From Sphagnum magellanicum (taxonomy: Eukaryota > Streptophyta > Sphagnopsida > Sphagnales > Sphagnaceae), in NCBI GenBank assembly GCA_021904315.1, contig CM038925.1:5830501-5894500 (forward strand): a DNA stretch of 64,000 bases. The letters run 5' to 3'. A program made the position numbers and the translations under genes. Below, in pieces: positions 49,800 through 62,139 of the stretch (position 1 is its first letter; each line of letters opens with the position of its first letter). The notes under the pieces were generated by a model. That model saw only the letters and a list, made by a program, of their open reading frames with translations. It made no database searches and was not told the DNA's origin.

Positions 49800-52620
49800 T
49801 GAAAGAATATTGAGACCTATCAAGCATTGAAAATAAATTTGGCTCTCATATTGTTCAACATAGGATTGAATTAAACACTTCAATTTCACCAGCCCATCAA
49901 ACCATGTACTAAATGTACTTAAACAACTATGTAATAATGGTGGTACATGATGTGGATAAACTTTTAGCCACATGATTCATATAACCAATAGACCAAACTT
50001 CATGGTTGTTTCCAATTACAGTGGTTTGAAAAGAATGGGAAATGCATCTAAATATCTATGTTCAACATTCACCATGTTTACATTGTTGTTGAAATCATAA
50101 ATGAGAGTTAATAATTTTTTTCCCATGAATGTTCTAATTAATTATTGACGCCAATCCCATTAAACATCTTGGGTTAAAATAAAATGTTGAAGTTTGACCA
50201 TCTCCTTCAATTCCAAAGGAATAATTGTAATTTGTTTTCTTTTTTCTTGCATTGTTAAGTTCATTCACAATTAAAGTTCCAAAAAAAAATGAAGATTTTA
50301 AGATTTGATTTGATTAGTTTGTACAAATAAAATCTACACAAGACAATTTTAAATGAATCAACTTAAAATAATTGATGTGATGGTGACAACTTTCACATAT
50401 GTACATGCATCAATATTATAGTTACCAAGTCAAAATGAAAAAATTGCCTAAATGCATGGACATTTCAAATACAATTATATTTCATTATCGCATTTGGACA
50501 ACCTACAATGTTCCTACCATTTTTCAACATTTTATGAATGATATTTTTCAAGAATTTTGGAATGAATTTGTCATTTTGTTATGCCAAAATGTGACATTTA
50601 TGACTCCACCCATGATTATAAACTTTAGTCATATATACTTTAACAATTAAATAACTACATAGTTGATTCAAATTCATTGTTTATGCCATTCCATATCATT
50701 TTCATAATTACAATCATGGATGGATGATCACAATCTCAAAAGATTATGCAATCATAGTCATCAAAATTTATAATATAAAATTGACTAAAAATCATGGAAT
50801 ATGCATTTAATCGTTGAGATTTAATTTTTAAATATAAATTACAAAATTTTAACTTAATTTCTTGTTGCCACATGGTAGCCCAAAGCTAGGAAATGAACAT
50901 TTTTGGCCTAAGGCCTAAGAAGCCTAGCCTAAGTGACCTAGCCTAAAAGTCTAGCCTAGGCCTTTTAGATTAAAAATAAACTATGTAAATCACCCTAGGT
51001 AATTTTAGGTTGCAAGTGTGAGGATTTGAACCTTTCATCTCCACTTTAGGATTTCAAAATTTTAACCATTACACTGTAACTTTTTATTTGTAACATAATT
51101 AGTCACCACAAAATTAAAAACATTAACATATTTAGACCTCATCTAACCTAGGCCACCCACCAAGTCTAAAATAAGCTAAACTATGTTAACAAAAGTCTCC
51201 TTATGTTATTTTAGACATTGAAGCAAAATTAAGATAAACCTAGAGGCTATTTAGATTGAAGTAAGCAAAATGTGAAAGTTAAACTTTGGTTAAATGGACT
51301 CATAAATTAAATGAGTTCAAATGAGGTTTTGAGGTCAATATTAAGGTTTTCCAAGCTTTGAACGTTGCTTTTACGATATGACTCCAATGTTGATGGACAA
51401 TTACAAGATGAAAGTAAGGTCAAATAAACAACTCTTGATCTTTGTCAACATAAATGAAAACTAATCAGAAGGTATGCCTTGATATATTATTTTAAAAATA
51501 TTATTGATTTAAATGATGAATATAAATATATTCTTCAATGACTTTGTGATAATGATATTGAATACTCCCATGTGTAAAATGCATTTAAGTAGATTCTAAA
51601 AGTGCAAGTAGATGCAAATAGTTGAAATGTTACCTTTTAAAATTTTAAGTTAATGAGTTTGGTAAAAATATAAATGTATTTTTCACTTTAACATATTATA
51701 ATCATAGTACATTCAACTTCAAACATATAAATAGCTTTGAACACCATATCGACTTAGTCAATTTTAGATGTACTTATTAATTACTTTTATTATATTAATG
51801 ATATACAAATTTTGTATTCAAATTATCATAAATTCAATGCATGGTGATGTTTTTCCATAATGAAATTTAAAGAGATTTCATTAAAGTAATTAAAGAACTT
51901 TCTTGTGTTCATGTAAAAACTTATATAATTTTAAAACTAGATTTGGTGAATATTGATTTTTCTATCTATTTTACATGTCCGCACCTTGCATTGTTTTAAA
52001 CATTTTTTTCGAAGACCTCAATGCAAGTTTAAACTTGTTTTGAAAACAACTATTTCCAAAATTGGAGAATCCATGGACAATTTGACCAAACTACATTACA
52101 TTATGAAAAATTTGATCACCAAAATTCCCTTTTCCTATTCCAAAACAATCATGTGGTTTTCAAATATTAATGGGCTTTATTGTTTAGGACTTCAAATATC
52201 CAACTTTCTTAATTCAATTTTGGTGATTATTGATTAACTTACTAAAAGGTTTCATTTTATGCCATATTAAAAAAATAATCATAGGTTAAAAAAATACAAA
52301 AGTTTTCCTTGATGTTGTATATAAGGATCATGGGTCCTTGACAATATCATTTTATACTTGGTTCATAATTCATTTCTTGATTTTAAAAAAAAAATCAGTT
52401 TGAAATGCTCAAGGTAAAAATTTCATTGTTCATATACCTTTCATCCCCAAATCGATGCGCATGTTGAATATCTCAAACAAGTGTGGAATAATACTTGCAA
52501 TGTATATTCAACTATTATCAAGTTGATCGGACAACTTTTGTGCCTTTGAGAAAGGTTACATACAACAACATTGTTCATTATTTGCAAACTTTGAACCACA
52601 TTTGAGATTCACCTATAATT
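49800..52620 (+). mobile_element. Decayed Ty3/gypsy LTR retrotransposon (RT and integrase)
   Basis: Plus-strand fragments in the Ty3/gypsy order. The N-terminal RT region lies at about 49830-50045 (HIVQHRIEL, then a VVHDVDKLLA stretch). The core RT lies at about 50400-50585, with NVPTIFQHFMNDIFQEFWNE matching the FQxxMNxIF block. Integrase lies at about 52140-52500, with NSILVIID/LTKRFHFMPY, a DNIILYLVHNSFLDF-like block and FHPQIDAHVEYLKQ matching the HPQTDGQTE block. RT before integrase places it in Ty3/gypsy. Stops and frameshifts are numerous. No LTRs were recognised. A tRNA-like insertion sits between RT and integrase. Confidence 0.8.
51010..51080 (-). repeat. tRNA-like segment (possible SINE head or tRNA relic)
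   Basis: On the minus strand, GTGTAATGGTTAA (from about 51074 to 51062) resembles a tRNA D-arm/A-box. GGTTCAAATCC (51032-51022) matches the T-arm/B-box consensus, spaced about 30 bp apart as in a tRNA. Acceptor-stem pairing is poor, so it is not a functional tRNA. Repeated CCTAGCCTAA words at 50905-50970 flank it. A tRNA-derived SINE inserted in the gypsy relic is the best reading. Confidence 0.45.
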
Positions 52621-55600
52621 ACTAAATTTCATTGTGATCTACATTTTCTTTTCCATGTATAAAGATATATCCTTGAACTGTGCAAGGAATACAAAGAATA
52701 TTAAGCCTAAATTGATGGCTTAAAACTAATTATAATATCCTTAACAACAATTAAAAGGTGCACAATGGATCTTGATATTTACTTCCTTAATAAAGATTGA
52801 TTCTATAAACAATTATCTTTGTTTCTCTTAGTGTCAATTACATTCATGTTTGCTTTTTTAATCAAAATTTTTCACAAGCAACCTTCTTTGTTATTTTTAA
52901 TGTTCATAATACACACCAACAATGGTAAGCAATGAGTGATTTCAAGTTAATCATGTCAAATCAAACTAAGTTTCATGATAAAAGTGGTGACAAATCTACA
53001 AGGGTAAGTTAAGGATGTTAAATTGAACCAACTGTGGCAAGTCAATAATGGCAAGCCAATCTGATTATGATCAATCAAAGCGACAAGTAAAAGTGATAGA
53101 TTGTTTTTTAAAAAAATAAATTGTAGAGCTTGATGGTAATGGCAACATTATGGTTTCAAAAACACTTATTTTCCTCGAAGTAAAAAGTCCTTAAAAGTTT
53201 TTTCATGTTATTGAAGTTTTGCAATGTTCAATTACTTCAAATCAAAACAAACCGGTTGACAAAGGAACTTATCCACTAAACAAAATTAGCCATTAAAAAT
53301 TTAATAGTTGTAAAGTTGTAACAACTTTTCACATATGACTTGTGATTTGTTTCTAATTAACAACATATTCTTAAGTTGGTTAACTTATGAATTGTAGGAT
53401 TTTTCTCCAAGCTCTTTGGTCAATTGTAACAATGTGCCCAAGAGGGAAAACAAGGGGTGTATTAAAAAAAAATGGTGATAAGTTCCCATTTATGTTTGTG
53501 AATTAAAAATGTTTTTAAAATTAAAAAGGACCATGTTTATTTCAATTTAAGTTATAATTAACATAGGTATATATTTTAAAGATATCCATATTGTATTGAA
53601 ACATTATTTAAAATATAATAACATATGTTAAGTTTGATATATGCATAAGTTATAACATAAGTTGAAAGGTTCATTTAGGGTTTAGGATAATGTAATGCAA
53701 AAACTTTTAAAAACTTGGAAAGAAAATTGTTAAAGGTTTTTGGGAAGAACAAAATATAAACATAAATGATTGGATTGGTTGAGATTAACGAGGGTTGAAA
53801 CTATAGCTTGGATATTTGAAATGTTCATAAAATTTTCAATTTTGTAACAAATTAATACCATACTTTAACCTAATAATTGTTTTTGATTCCCAAAACTATT
53901 TTAAATATGTAAATAGCAGTTTAACTGTTATTATAGTTAAAAATAAAATTGTAATAAATTGGAAGATACTTTAAATATGTGAAATTAGACAATTTGATAA
54001 TAAAATAATACCAAAATTGTAAACTTTCAAGGTCATACCCTCAAAGATTATTCTTTTTCCATATGTGAGATTATAAATTAAAAGTGCACATTTGAAGTGA
54101 CTTGCAAGTGAATAGCTTTTTTCAAGTTCCTTAATTGATTGTAAGTGCATACCTCTTTTTAAGCTTATGTATTTGAATTTGCTTGTTTATCCTAAATTTT
54201 TAAAAAGTAAGGTTTGGGTTGAATTTTTCCGTCATACCAACTAAGAATTGATAACTTGGAAAATAGTTCAATAAAAAAGGTATATGCTTTACTTGTCACT
54301 TGTTGGAGGTAATTTGGAATTTCTAAAATTTTGAAAAGGTTTTAAAATTTCAATTAGATTTTTGGTATAGGACTTGATTGCCATGTGTAACTAACTAGAG
54401 TTTATCCTTATACGTAATTCCCTAGCTATGTGTTGATTAAGGTTTCGGTCCTCATTCAAACTGAAGATACATGCAAAACATCACAAGTTCACATACAAGT
54501 TTGTTATATTCTTTGTTAAAAAATATTTTTATTTAAAATAATATTATACTTTTACTTCAATGGTATTAGTCATACTAATTAACAAGCCTATTTTTTTCAT
54601 TGGTGAAATTTTGCCAAAAAGCGAAATGAGAAATAAAAATTTGAAAATTAAGCAATTTTGGAAGGTTTCAATTGCAAATAGTGAGAAAAAAAAGAGAGAA
54701 AATTATCATATTTTTATATTTGATTTTTACTGTGTAGCCCTAAATATAGAAGGTTGATTAAAAATTTGTAATTCATATTTAATTTTAAACCAAATTTGGC
54801 TAAATCTTCTTATGTATGATCATCATTTTTTAAACATCTTCTTATGGATGATTGTCATTTGAGCTATATTGAAAGAAATCTAAAAAGAACACTAGTGTTG
54901 CCTAGTTATTTGTTTATTTATTCCATAATTGGATGGGTATTTTATTATTTTATTTTTATTTATGGGTCACATAGGGTATCAATTAATGTTATTTTTGTGG
55001 AAAAATCTCACAAATTGATTTTTTAAAAAAAATTTAAGTTTTTTTCTTTTTAAAGGATTTTTGGGTCATTTTTGAAGTAAAAAGAATAAAATTAATCACA
55101 TCTAGACCTAGGCACTTCCTAGGTCACCCATTGTAGTAGCACTTTTGTAAAAATGTTACAACTCACCTATGACAATTGCCATTTAATGCTTATGGATCTT
55201 CGCGAGTGGACCTACAAGTTGAGAAATTTGGAAAAAAAAAAAAACCATAACCAAAAAATAAAATAAAATTCAGACTTATTCAAGTTGAGTATCAATTTAC
55301 TTAGTTTATTTTTTTGGTGATAATTGCTAGTTATGCTTAATGGTTGTGATTTTTCAAATACCCACCTTGAAAATTGTCAATTATACTAGGTAGTTATTAA
55401 AATATTAAATTTCAATACTTGATGCATAAAAAAGGCTTGCTAGTTTGTGGAGTGTATGTATCAAGTGTGTGTAACTTATTTATTGAATTTTTGAAAAAAA
55501 TCATTAATTGGTTGGTAAGTTATTAATAATTGGATGGTTTAAAAATAAAATAAAATAAAATCGACCAACATTAGTTTTGAGATACACTTGTTGAGTATCA

Positions 55601-55799
55601 TCAAGGGGAAAATTTTAAAATAAAAAAATAAAATAAAATAATATACCGTGTAAAGCTGATGGATAACAAAAACTTTACAACAATTATTTATTTATTTGTC
55701 TAGCTTGTGATTGAATATGAAAATTGTTTTGATTTTTGCCTTTGAAATCCCTTATTTTCATAATGCCCCCCCACCCATCCTTGGGGCTTTTTACCTTAC
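52621..55799. other. AT-rich desert
   Basis: No gene, RNA or transposon domain recognised. Many poly-A/T tracts and (AAAAT)n runs lie toward 55.5 kb. Confidence 0.5.
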
Positions 55800-57348
55800 A
55801 CTTAAATTGGCTAAACCCTAAACCCAAGCATTATTACACCACAAGCTGCAGCCCGTCCTTCCTTGGTTCCTGCCTGCGTTCCCTAAGGTTCCCGAGATAG
55901 GCTGGGAACCGTCGCTCTCCTCCCGCGAAACCCGTTCCCGCCCATTTCAAAAACCAACCCCGCGCTTTTCCCCCCTTCCTTCCTTCCTTCCTTCCTCCAC
56001 ATCTCCTTTCCCCATCTTTTCCGTATCTCCCCTATCTTTTTCCCTCTAACCCCGGTCACGAATGGATACCCTTGGTCCATTCCCGGTTTCTTTCTTTCTT
56101 AAGTCACGTCTCTTTTGGGTATCCTTCTTTTACTTCCCCCACAACACCCAGTAGTCCCTCTTTTCGTTTTCCTTTTTGTTTTACTTTTGACCTTCCCATC
56201 TGAAAAGAAAAGCCTTGGTGGCTGATTCTAAGCCTTTTTCTTTTGCCGATGTTGGATCTATCTTTTAACCCTAACTTGCAATTCAGTCCCCCTCTTCTTT
56301 TACTTCCCACCCCATCTTTTTCCATCTTATGTCGGTCCTTTGAACATATTTTGGGTTTTTGCCACTTTCCCGCCCTTTGTGATGTTCAGATGCCTAGTCA
56401 TTACTCGACACGTGGCATCCATCTTTACCCTAGGGAGCTATCTTTCACGGTCCTTCTGTTTATTTTGCCCTTTTTGATTTACTTACCATAGTAAAAAAAA
56501 AAGCCGCTTGATGATGGCTGATTTTAAGCCTTTTTTCCTTTTGCCAACGACGGATTTTATCTTTTCACCCGAAGTTACTTACAATTAATTAATTCAGTCG
56601 GTCGGTCTTCTTTTCATTTTCCCCATCTTTCCATATTTTTGCACTTTCCCGCCCTTTGTGATTTGTTTTAGCAGCCCTGTCATTTCGCGACGCGTGGCCT
56701 CCATCTTTTACACTAGGGTGCTGCTTATCTTTCGCTGACGCAAAACACTCTAAGGCGGTGGCGATGAAGGGAAGGACCAAAAAAAAAACAGAAGCAAAAG
56801 AAAAAGAAGAAGGCGTAAAAGAAGAAGCCCTCTGCAAGCTTTGTTTCGGTGATGCTAGTTTCCCGCTGCTTCTTTCTTTGTTTCTTTGTTTCTTTCTCTT
56901 AGGGTTTGCAGTTCTACTGTGCGCTTCGTGAGAAGAAGGCTTTTGTCTCCTATTGATTTTCTAGAAGGCTCTAGTCTTCTGCTGCTCCTGCTGTTGTTGC
57001 TGCTGCATTTCCATCTCCTTCGCCATCTCTAACACATTGTGATCCTCTCCTGCTACGTAGTTTTTGAATTTCTGTAGTTTAGTGTTGACAGGAGGTTCGA
57101 GTCCTAGGTGAGTGTCGTAGGCATTGTTTGTTTGTTTGTTTGTTTGTTTGCTGTGGTTGTTGGAGACAGCGTTCAATTGGTGGCGGGTTTGTTGTTGTTG
57201 CTGCTGCCCCTTCCTTGCTTAGGTGTGGTTTTTGTACTTGGAGGTTTCTGGACGTTCATGGTGCCATTTTTTTCTGTTGTAGCGGGTGACAAGCATTTGG
57301 AACGGGGTTTTGAAAGATCTGGTTGAACGAAGATCTGGTGTGTTTGAG
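55800..57348 (+). promoter_or_regulatory. Promoter and 5' UTR region of the FBS4-type F-box gene
   Basis: Base composition changes sharply from AT-rich desert to GC-balanced, pyrimidine-rich DNA at about 55.8 kb. A CCCTAAACCC motif lies at 55814-55823. E2F-like sites occur as TCCCGCGAAA (55921-55930) and TTTCCCGC (56366-56373, 56645-56652, 56859-56866). ACACGTGGC, a G-box/ABRE-type core, is at 56408-56416, with the variant CGCGTGGC at 56691-56698. The transcription start is not evident. The part after about 56.85 kb looks like 5' UTR (CTGCTGCTCC, GTTT repeats). Factor binding is inferred from motif match only. Confidence 0.6.
56214..56745. repeat. About 280-bp tandem duplication within the FBS4 promoter
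   Basis: Copy 1 (about 56214-56455) and copy 2 (about 56508-56745) share, in order, TGGCTGATTCTAAGCC/TTTAAGCC, a CTTTTGCC-GGAT block, CACTTTCCCGCCCTTTGTGAT (offset exactly 279 bp), a CGACACGTGGC/CGACGCGTGGC block, and CATCTTT-ACCCTAGG/ACACTAGG. Both copies keep the E2F-like site perfectly, while the G-box core is intact only in copy 1. Confidence 0.85.
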
Positions 57349-60163
57349 ATGGTGCTTTTGAAACGAAGAGAAGGATCGCTAACCAATGCATTCGCACAAA
57401 GGGAGATAGCAGCAACAGTTGCAGCAGGCAGCGCTTCTTCGGATCATGTGAAAAGACAAAGAGGAGGAGGAGACAATAGCTATCCTCCTCGAAGCAGCAG
57501 CAGTGCAACAACACTTGACGCGGCTGCTTTCGTCGTCGTCGAGGAACAACAACAACAGGAGGCGGGTCCGTCTCATGCCTCTTGCTCCTACTACCGTCGT
57601 TCTTCTTCAGAGCAAACACGTACGTCTCAACGTGGAATGACCAGGTAAGCCTTCTTGCATTTGCAGTTGTACATTGGGGTTTTGTACTCTGTGTGCATAG
57701 AAGGGAGATGATGCTTTCTTTTTTCACTGCGAAGAAGCTAAGAACCCAGCAATTGCGAAGTTCTGACTTCAATTTAACATGGGCGTCGTCTTCAGGGAGA
57801 GTAGCAGTCGGTCATCGAGAGGAAACATGGCGACTACTCTCTCACAAGAGTGTAGTGGTAGAACCACCGGGGGGTCTTTGAATGAGCAAACGGTAAAGGG
57901 TGTGGAGAGAATCACAACAGGGAAGAGAAGCCAAGGGACCAGAACTCGCAAGTATCTGCGACCAGGGCAATTGGCGAAGCTTGTAGATGACCATAAAAGA
58001 TCTCTGGTTCCCTCCTGCACTACTTTCGGAAGAAAAAGAGTAGGACTCGGGGATAATACCCACAACAACATCGTGGATAAGTCCCTCTCAGTAGCGGTAG
58101 TGGCAGCTCTTGACAATGGTGGCGGTGGCAATAGTGTAATAAGCTCTCCTGCACCAACTCTCAGGAGCTACGGACCTGCCTGCCCACAAAGGAAGAAGTT
58201 GCTGGCCCCTAAAACTCCTCTCACTCCTGCTGCACAGCTCATAGTGATGAGAAGCCCCCTGCGGGCGGATGATGACAGCAGAGAATCACTTCCTGAGTCT
58301 CTCCTGGAAGCCTTGCCTGTGGAGCTTTTGGTAAAGACTCCTCTTTAAACATTGTCATTCACTGTAGCAGTGAAGTTTTTTGAGTCTTCTCACTGCTATT
58401 TCAGTATGAGCTTTCCATGCCAGAGGAAACTGCCTGCCCAACCCTAAGAAACCTTATTTCAGATTCTCCTTGCCTTGTTGCTTTCACCTTGAGTTTCTCA
58501 TCTGAGTTTGTGCATGGTGTAATAGTGTTAGATTGTAGTTGTCTGCATGCGAGGAGCTTTTTTTGTCTTGTTTTCAAAAAGACCCATCGAGTATCATTAG
58601 TGTCTGCAATGGAGTGGTTGACTTTTTTTTGGGGTTTCATTTTACAGGTGCACATTGTGTGCAGACTACATCATGATCAACTAAAGCCAGTATTTCATGT
58701 TTGCAGAAGGTTACAGCAAGCGGTAAGTAGGGCTTTCTGATATGTGCTTTATTTCTGGTCTTTTTTTTGTAACCCAACTGTTTTATTAGAATATTTGACA
58801 ATGATGTGCAGAAAATCTGCTACTGGTAATCATAGATGTGCAGACAAGATACCTCTTGCTGCATGTGCATTTTTTTCATCTCTTTCATGTGAAGATTATA
58901 GCTTCAAAATTCAGTTCAGTCTATTACTATCTCTACTATGTCAATGCTTTTTATTCTTTTATCGCCTGACAATCAATGTGTTATATGCTGAAATGTAGGA
59001 CAAAAAGTACCAAGTTCCTCAAATGTAGGTTAAATATCTTCTGTATTAATGTACAGGTGCTCATAGCAAGACAATGGCATTTCAACTTTACCACCCCTGA
59101 CCATGAGCGTCAGAAGAGCCTTGGGTTGTTCACTCCAAGACGTGCTCAACACTGGCCTCCCTCAAGGTAAGAATATTGGTTCTATTCCTATTAGCTTACT
59201 GCATTACTTCCCTGGCCACTACTAGAATCATGAGGCTTGATATTGGTTATATTTCTTGAGAACAAGATTAACGGTGGCTCTCCTCTCATCAAACAAAACT
59301 ATTGCTCAGAAGATGCTCTGCTGTAGTCAGGCTTGTGGGCATAACAGCCAAGCCATGGATATTGTTGCTTTTTCTATTTAAGTTTGCTTTGTCTTGGGAT
59401 GTCCCAAGCAATATATTTTCTCTTGCTCAAATATCTGGTGTCTGATGACCTCTTGCATCACACTTTTAGTCACTTTGCTGTTTCCCATTTGAGCATTTTG
59501 TCCAAGCCTTTGATGGTTCCTATAGGCCTGACCTTTTTAACTCGCATAAATATCACAAGAGAATATGAAATAGTTGCTTTTGTTTCACTTCCTCACTTTG
59601 TGTGAGCAGAGTCTTACCTTCTGTGGATGTAAGTTGTAACATCAGATGAGAATAGTGTCGAAAATTGCTTCTAATATGTTTTGTTGTATTCAAGGTGATT
59701 TAACTTGCTGAGAGGATTAGTGCCTATCTTTTATTTTACATGTACTGTTCTACAGGATCCTTTGAAAGCTGCTAGCTGGATGAAGTGTTTGTATTGGAGT
59801 AATGTTAATCTTTGTGTGCTTGACTGGAAATTAAAACAATATAGTCAACCTTGCTGCATAATTGTTTCCCATGGATGATGTTTATCTTGTACATGCAGTG
59901 CTTATGAAGCGCCAGGAGGTCAGCAAACAACCCGCCCAGCTACCCCACAAGCTCCACGTCATGGCCCTAAACCTGCGCAGGCACGCATTCCCCTTGCTGA
60001 AATGAGGCAGATTGTGGCTCCTCTGTTCCAGGATCCTGGAAGCCAACAGGCAGCTGGAAACAAACCTCCTGGTCTTCCTAGACCCCAGTTCAGAGCTGTG
60101 GCTTCACATCGTGCCCTCTTCAATGAAGAAGAACTTTGCCAAGCTGTTGCACAAACTCTTTAG
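57349..60163 (+). CDS. FBS4: F-box protein of the FBS4 (At4g35930) type
   Basis: Five exons: 57349-57644, 57796-58330, 58648-58722, 59057-59166 and 59899-60163. They encode 426 residues. F-box proteins join SKP1-cullin E3 ligases; the FBS group is small and linked to stress responses in Arabidopsis. Matches along the protein: RKYLRPGQLAKL (near residue 150), LLAPKTP, the F-box (LPVELLVHIVCRLHHDQLKPVFHVCRRLQQA, residues ~270-302, given here in outline), ARQWHFNFTTPDHERQ, TPQAPRHGPKP, EMRQIVAPLFQD, and the C-terminal NEEELCQAVAQTL. No LRR, Kelch or other substrate domain follows, as is usual for the group. Exons 2-5 are well supported. Exon 1 (98 residues, Ser/Arg/Gln-rich) has no clear counterpart in Arabidopsis. 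If it is not coding, translation could begin in exon 2 (MATTLSQ). Confidence 0.88.
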
Positions 60164-61349
60164 AGCTGCAATTTTTGCCTGGATTATAAGTGGTAGGACT
60201 TTCATGCCAAGATTCTGCACTACCTTGATCATGGATCTAGCCTACATCTTGCAATTTTAGTAGACCTATTGCCCCTTCATAATTGATAATGAGTGGTCAT
60301 TTGCAATGGGTCTTCAGCTAATCATCCATAGTTGCTGTTTCTTACTATTTCATGCATTAATGCCCTTGCACAGAAGAAATCTATTTGAATAGGGACATCA
60401 ATATGGATTTCTTTCCAACCAAAGTTGGGACTGTAGTTGGGTCTGTTTTGTCTAGTACTCAAATTTTGCTTGTAACTGAAGCTCATATAAAGAAAAGAGA
60501 TGTGGGACACACCTCGATGTCAGTATATGTTTGATATTGAGTATGGACAATTGTAAAGCCACAGCAGGCCAGTTAATTATTAATTTAATGCCAAGGAACG
60601 TCTGGCACCAAACAGTTCAAAAAGCTTTGTGACTTTTGTTCAAAAAGCTTTGTCTCCTTTCTCCTATTTTATGATGGGGAGTAAAAAATCCGGTGTATAT
60701 ACTGCATATAACATTTGGTTTGAATGCCATGCTAAAATCAAGTTCTTCATGGAAAAACTATATGATAAATTATGAGTGAATGGACAAACAGTTGAGAAAT
60801 AGTTGACAGTTGTATCTCCAGATTTTTATTTCATAAATCAGTTTTACAAGAAAACTATGACTAGAGGGTGTAGGTTGGATCAGTTTAATATAATATCCGG
60901 GCTTCTATATCCAAGAAAATGATGTTTCTTAACTTCATACGTATGAGAGAAGCTAGGGAATAGAAATTGCCATAGCAGCTTTTCGATAGAGTAGTCAAAG
61001 TTTATTTGGTTGTTCGCTCCTATCTTCAATGAAGCAAACAGATAAATTTCCATGTTAATCGTTTGCGCACAATGTCCATATGAAATAATAAAGCAAATAC
61101 TCTCTCTATACTTGTAAATATGTAAATACTTTCATGGAGAAGCTTCTTACTTCTTTCTGGCAAGAAAATGTGATTTTCTCTACCAATTCCAAGAAAATAT
61201 TTTCCTAGAAAAGGTACTTTGGTAGTAATGTTTGCATATTTCAAAACAGAAGTATGCTTTATTAAAATGCAGATGCCTGATGAAAATCCATATCTTGCAA
61301 AGGAACAGAAGCATCTATTGTGCCCTTTATCCTACCCTACGTGGCAGTT
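60164..61349. other. Intergenic between convergent genes
   Basis: Contains the FBS4 3' UTR and about 1 kb of unremarkable, moderately AT-rich sequence with no supported gene on either strand. Confidence 0.5.
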
Positions 61350-61908
61350 TCAGCCAGGAAAATTCTGCAGTTTATAATTGGAGGTCAATTCAGCATTCAT
61401 AACCCCAATAACTCCCTTTTCCTCATATACCTGCATCCCATTTCTGACAGGGAGCAAGCACAGTGTTTGCTGAGCCATAACCAGCACTGAGTGCCCACCC
61501 TCAAGTACAGAAACTGAATGGAAAACACTCATACAATAAATATTAAGTTGAGTTGAGACACAGTACATTAAGAAATGTGCATCTATGACAACCAATAACT
61601 ACATAGAAATCAGTTTCCAGAGCATCGTCCACTGAGGAGGAAAAAAGAGAGGGACATCAGGTTCACAAAAATGCTGATAACCAATAACTACATAGAAATT
61701 AGTTTCCAAAGCATCTTCCACCAAGGAGAAAAAAAGAGAGGGATACCAGATTCAAAAAATATGGATTGCATGAAAATAGTACTTTTGGACAGAACAATAC
61801 AGCCCCCAAAGTAAAAAGTAAACTTTTACCCACTGAATATCCAAGCCCTCCATCTGACTTCCACCAGTCATCCAGAATCAGGGAGTCAGGACCCAAATAG
61901 AATCCATC
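61350..61908 (-). CDS. Three terminal exons of an unidentified gene
   Basis: Minus-strand exons 61908-61830, 61513-61431 and 61364-61350 have AG acceptors, GT donors and compatible phases (0, then 1, then 0), ending in TGA at 61352-61350. They read DGFYLGPDSLILDDWWKSD...GLGYSV, then VLEGGHSVLVMAQQTLCLLPV...NGMQ, then NFPG. The peptide looks like real protein, but I do not recognise the family. A possible earlier exon ends at 62057 (NWLHYSHGFKLNLEE, phase 0, donor GTATAG) and would overlap the 3' UTR of the proteasome gene on the same strand. So it is either a truncated gene copy, an alternative 3' end, or a gene starting inside the PBC transcript region. Confidence 0.5.
61590..61765. repeat. 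89-bp tandem duplication in the intron of the unidentified gene
   Basis: AACCAATAACTACATAGAAA starts at 61590 and again at 61679. The shared unit continues through AGTTTCCA, GCATC, a purine tract (AAAAAAGAGAGGGA) and TTCA(C)AAAAA. Copies differ at roughly one position in ten. Confidence 0.9.
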
Positions 61909-62139
61909 CTACACAAAGAGATGCTATCAACCTTCCCGATACATCTTCTCTGCATATGCACATGTCTATTTCTGTCACACCTGCAAGGGATTACAGCTCA
62001 GATGCTTCAACCTTTTAGAGAGTGCAGTTTTGTGTTAGTATTTGAACCTTCTATACCTCTTCCAAATTTAATTTGAAGCCATGAGAATAATGCAACCAGT
62101 TAGAGAGTTCACAGTTCACAAACGTGGTTACAGCAACCC

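Noticed and set aside
57092-57106. GGTTCGAGTCC, a perfect tRNA B-box word
   Set aside because: The A-box-like word is only about 15 bp upstream and no cloverleaf can be folded; it lies in the FBS4 5' UTR and is probably chance.
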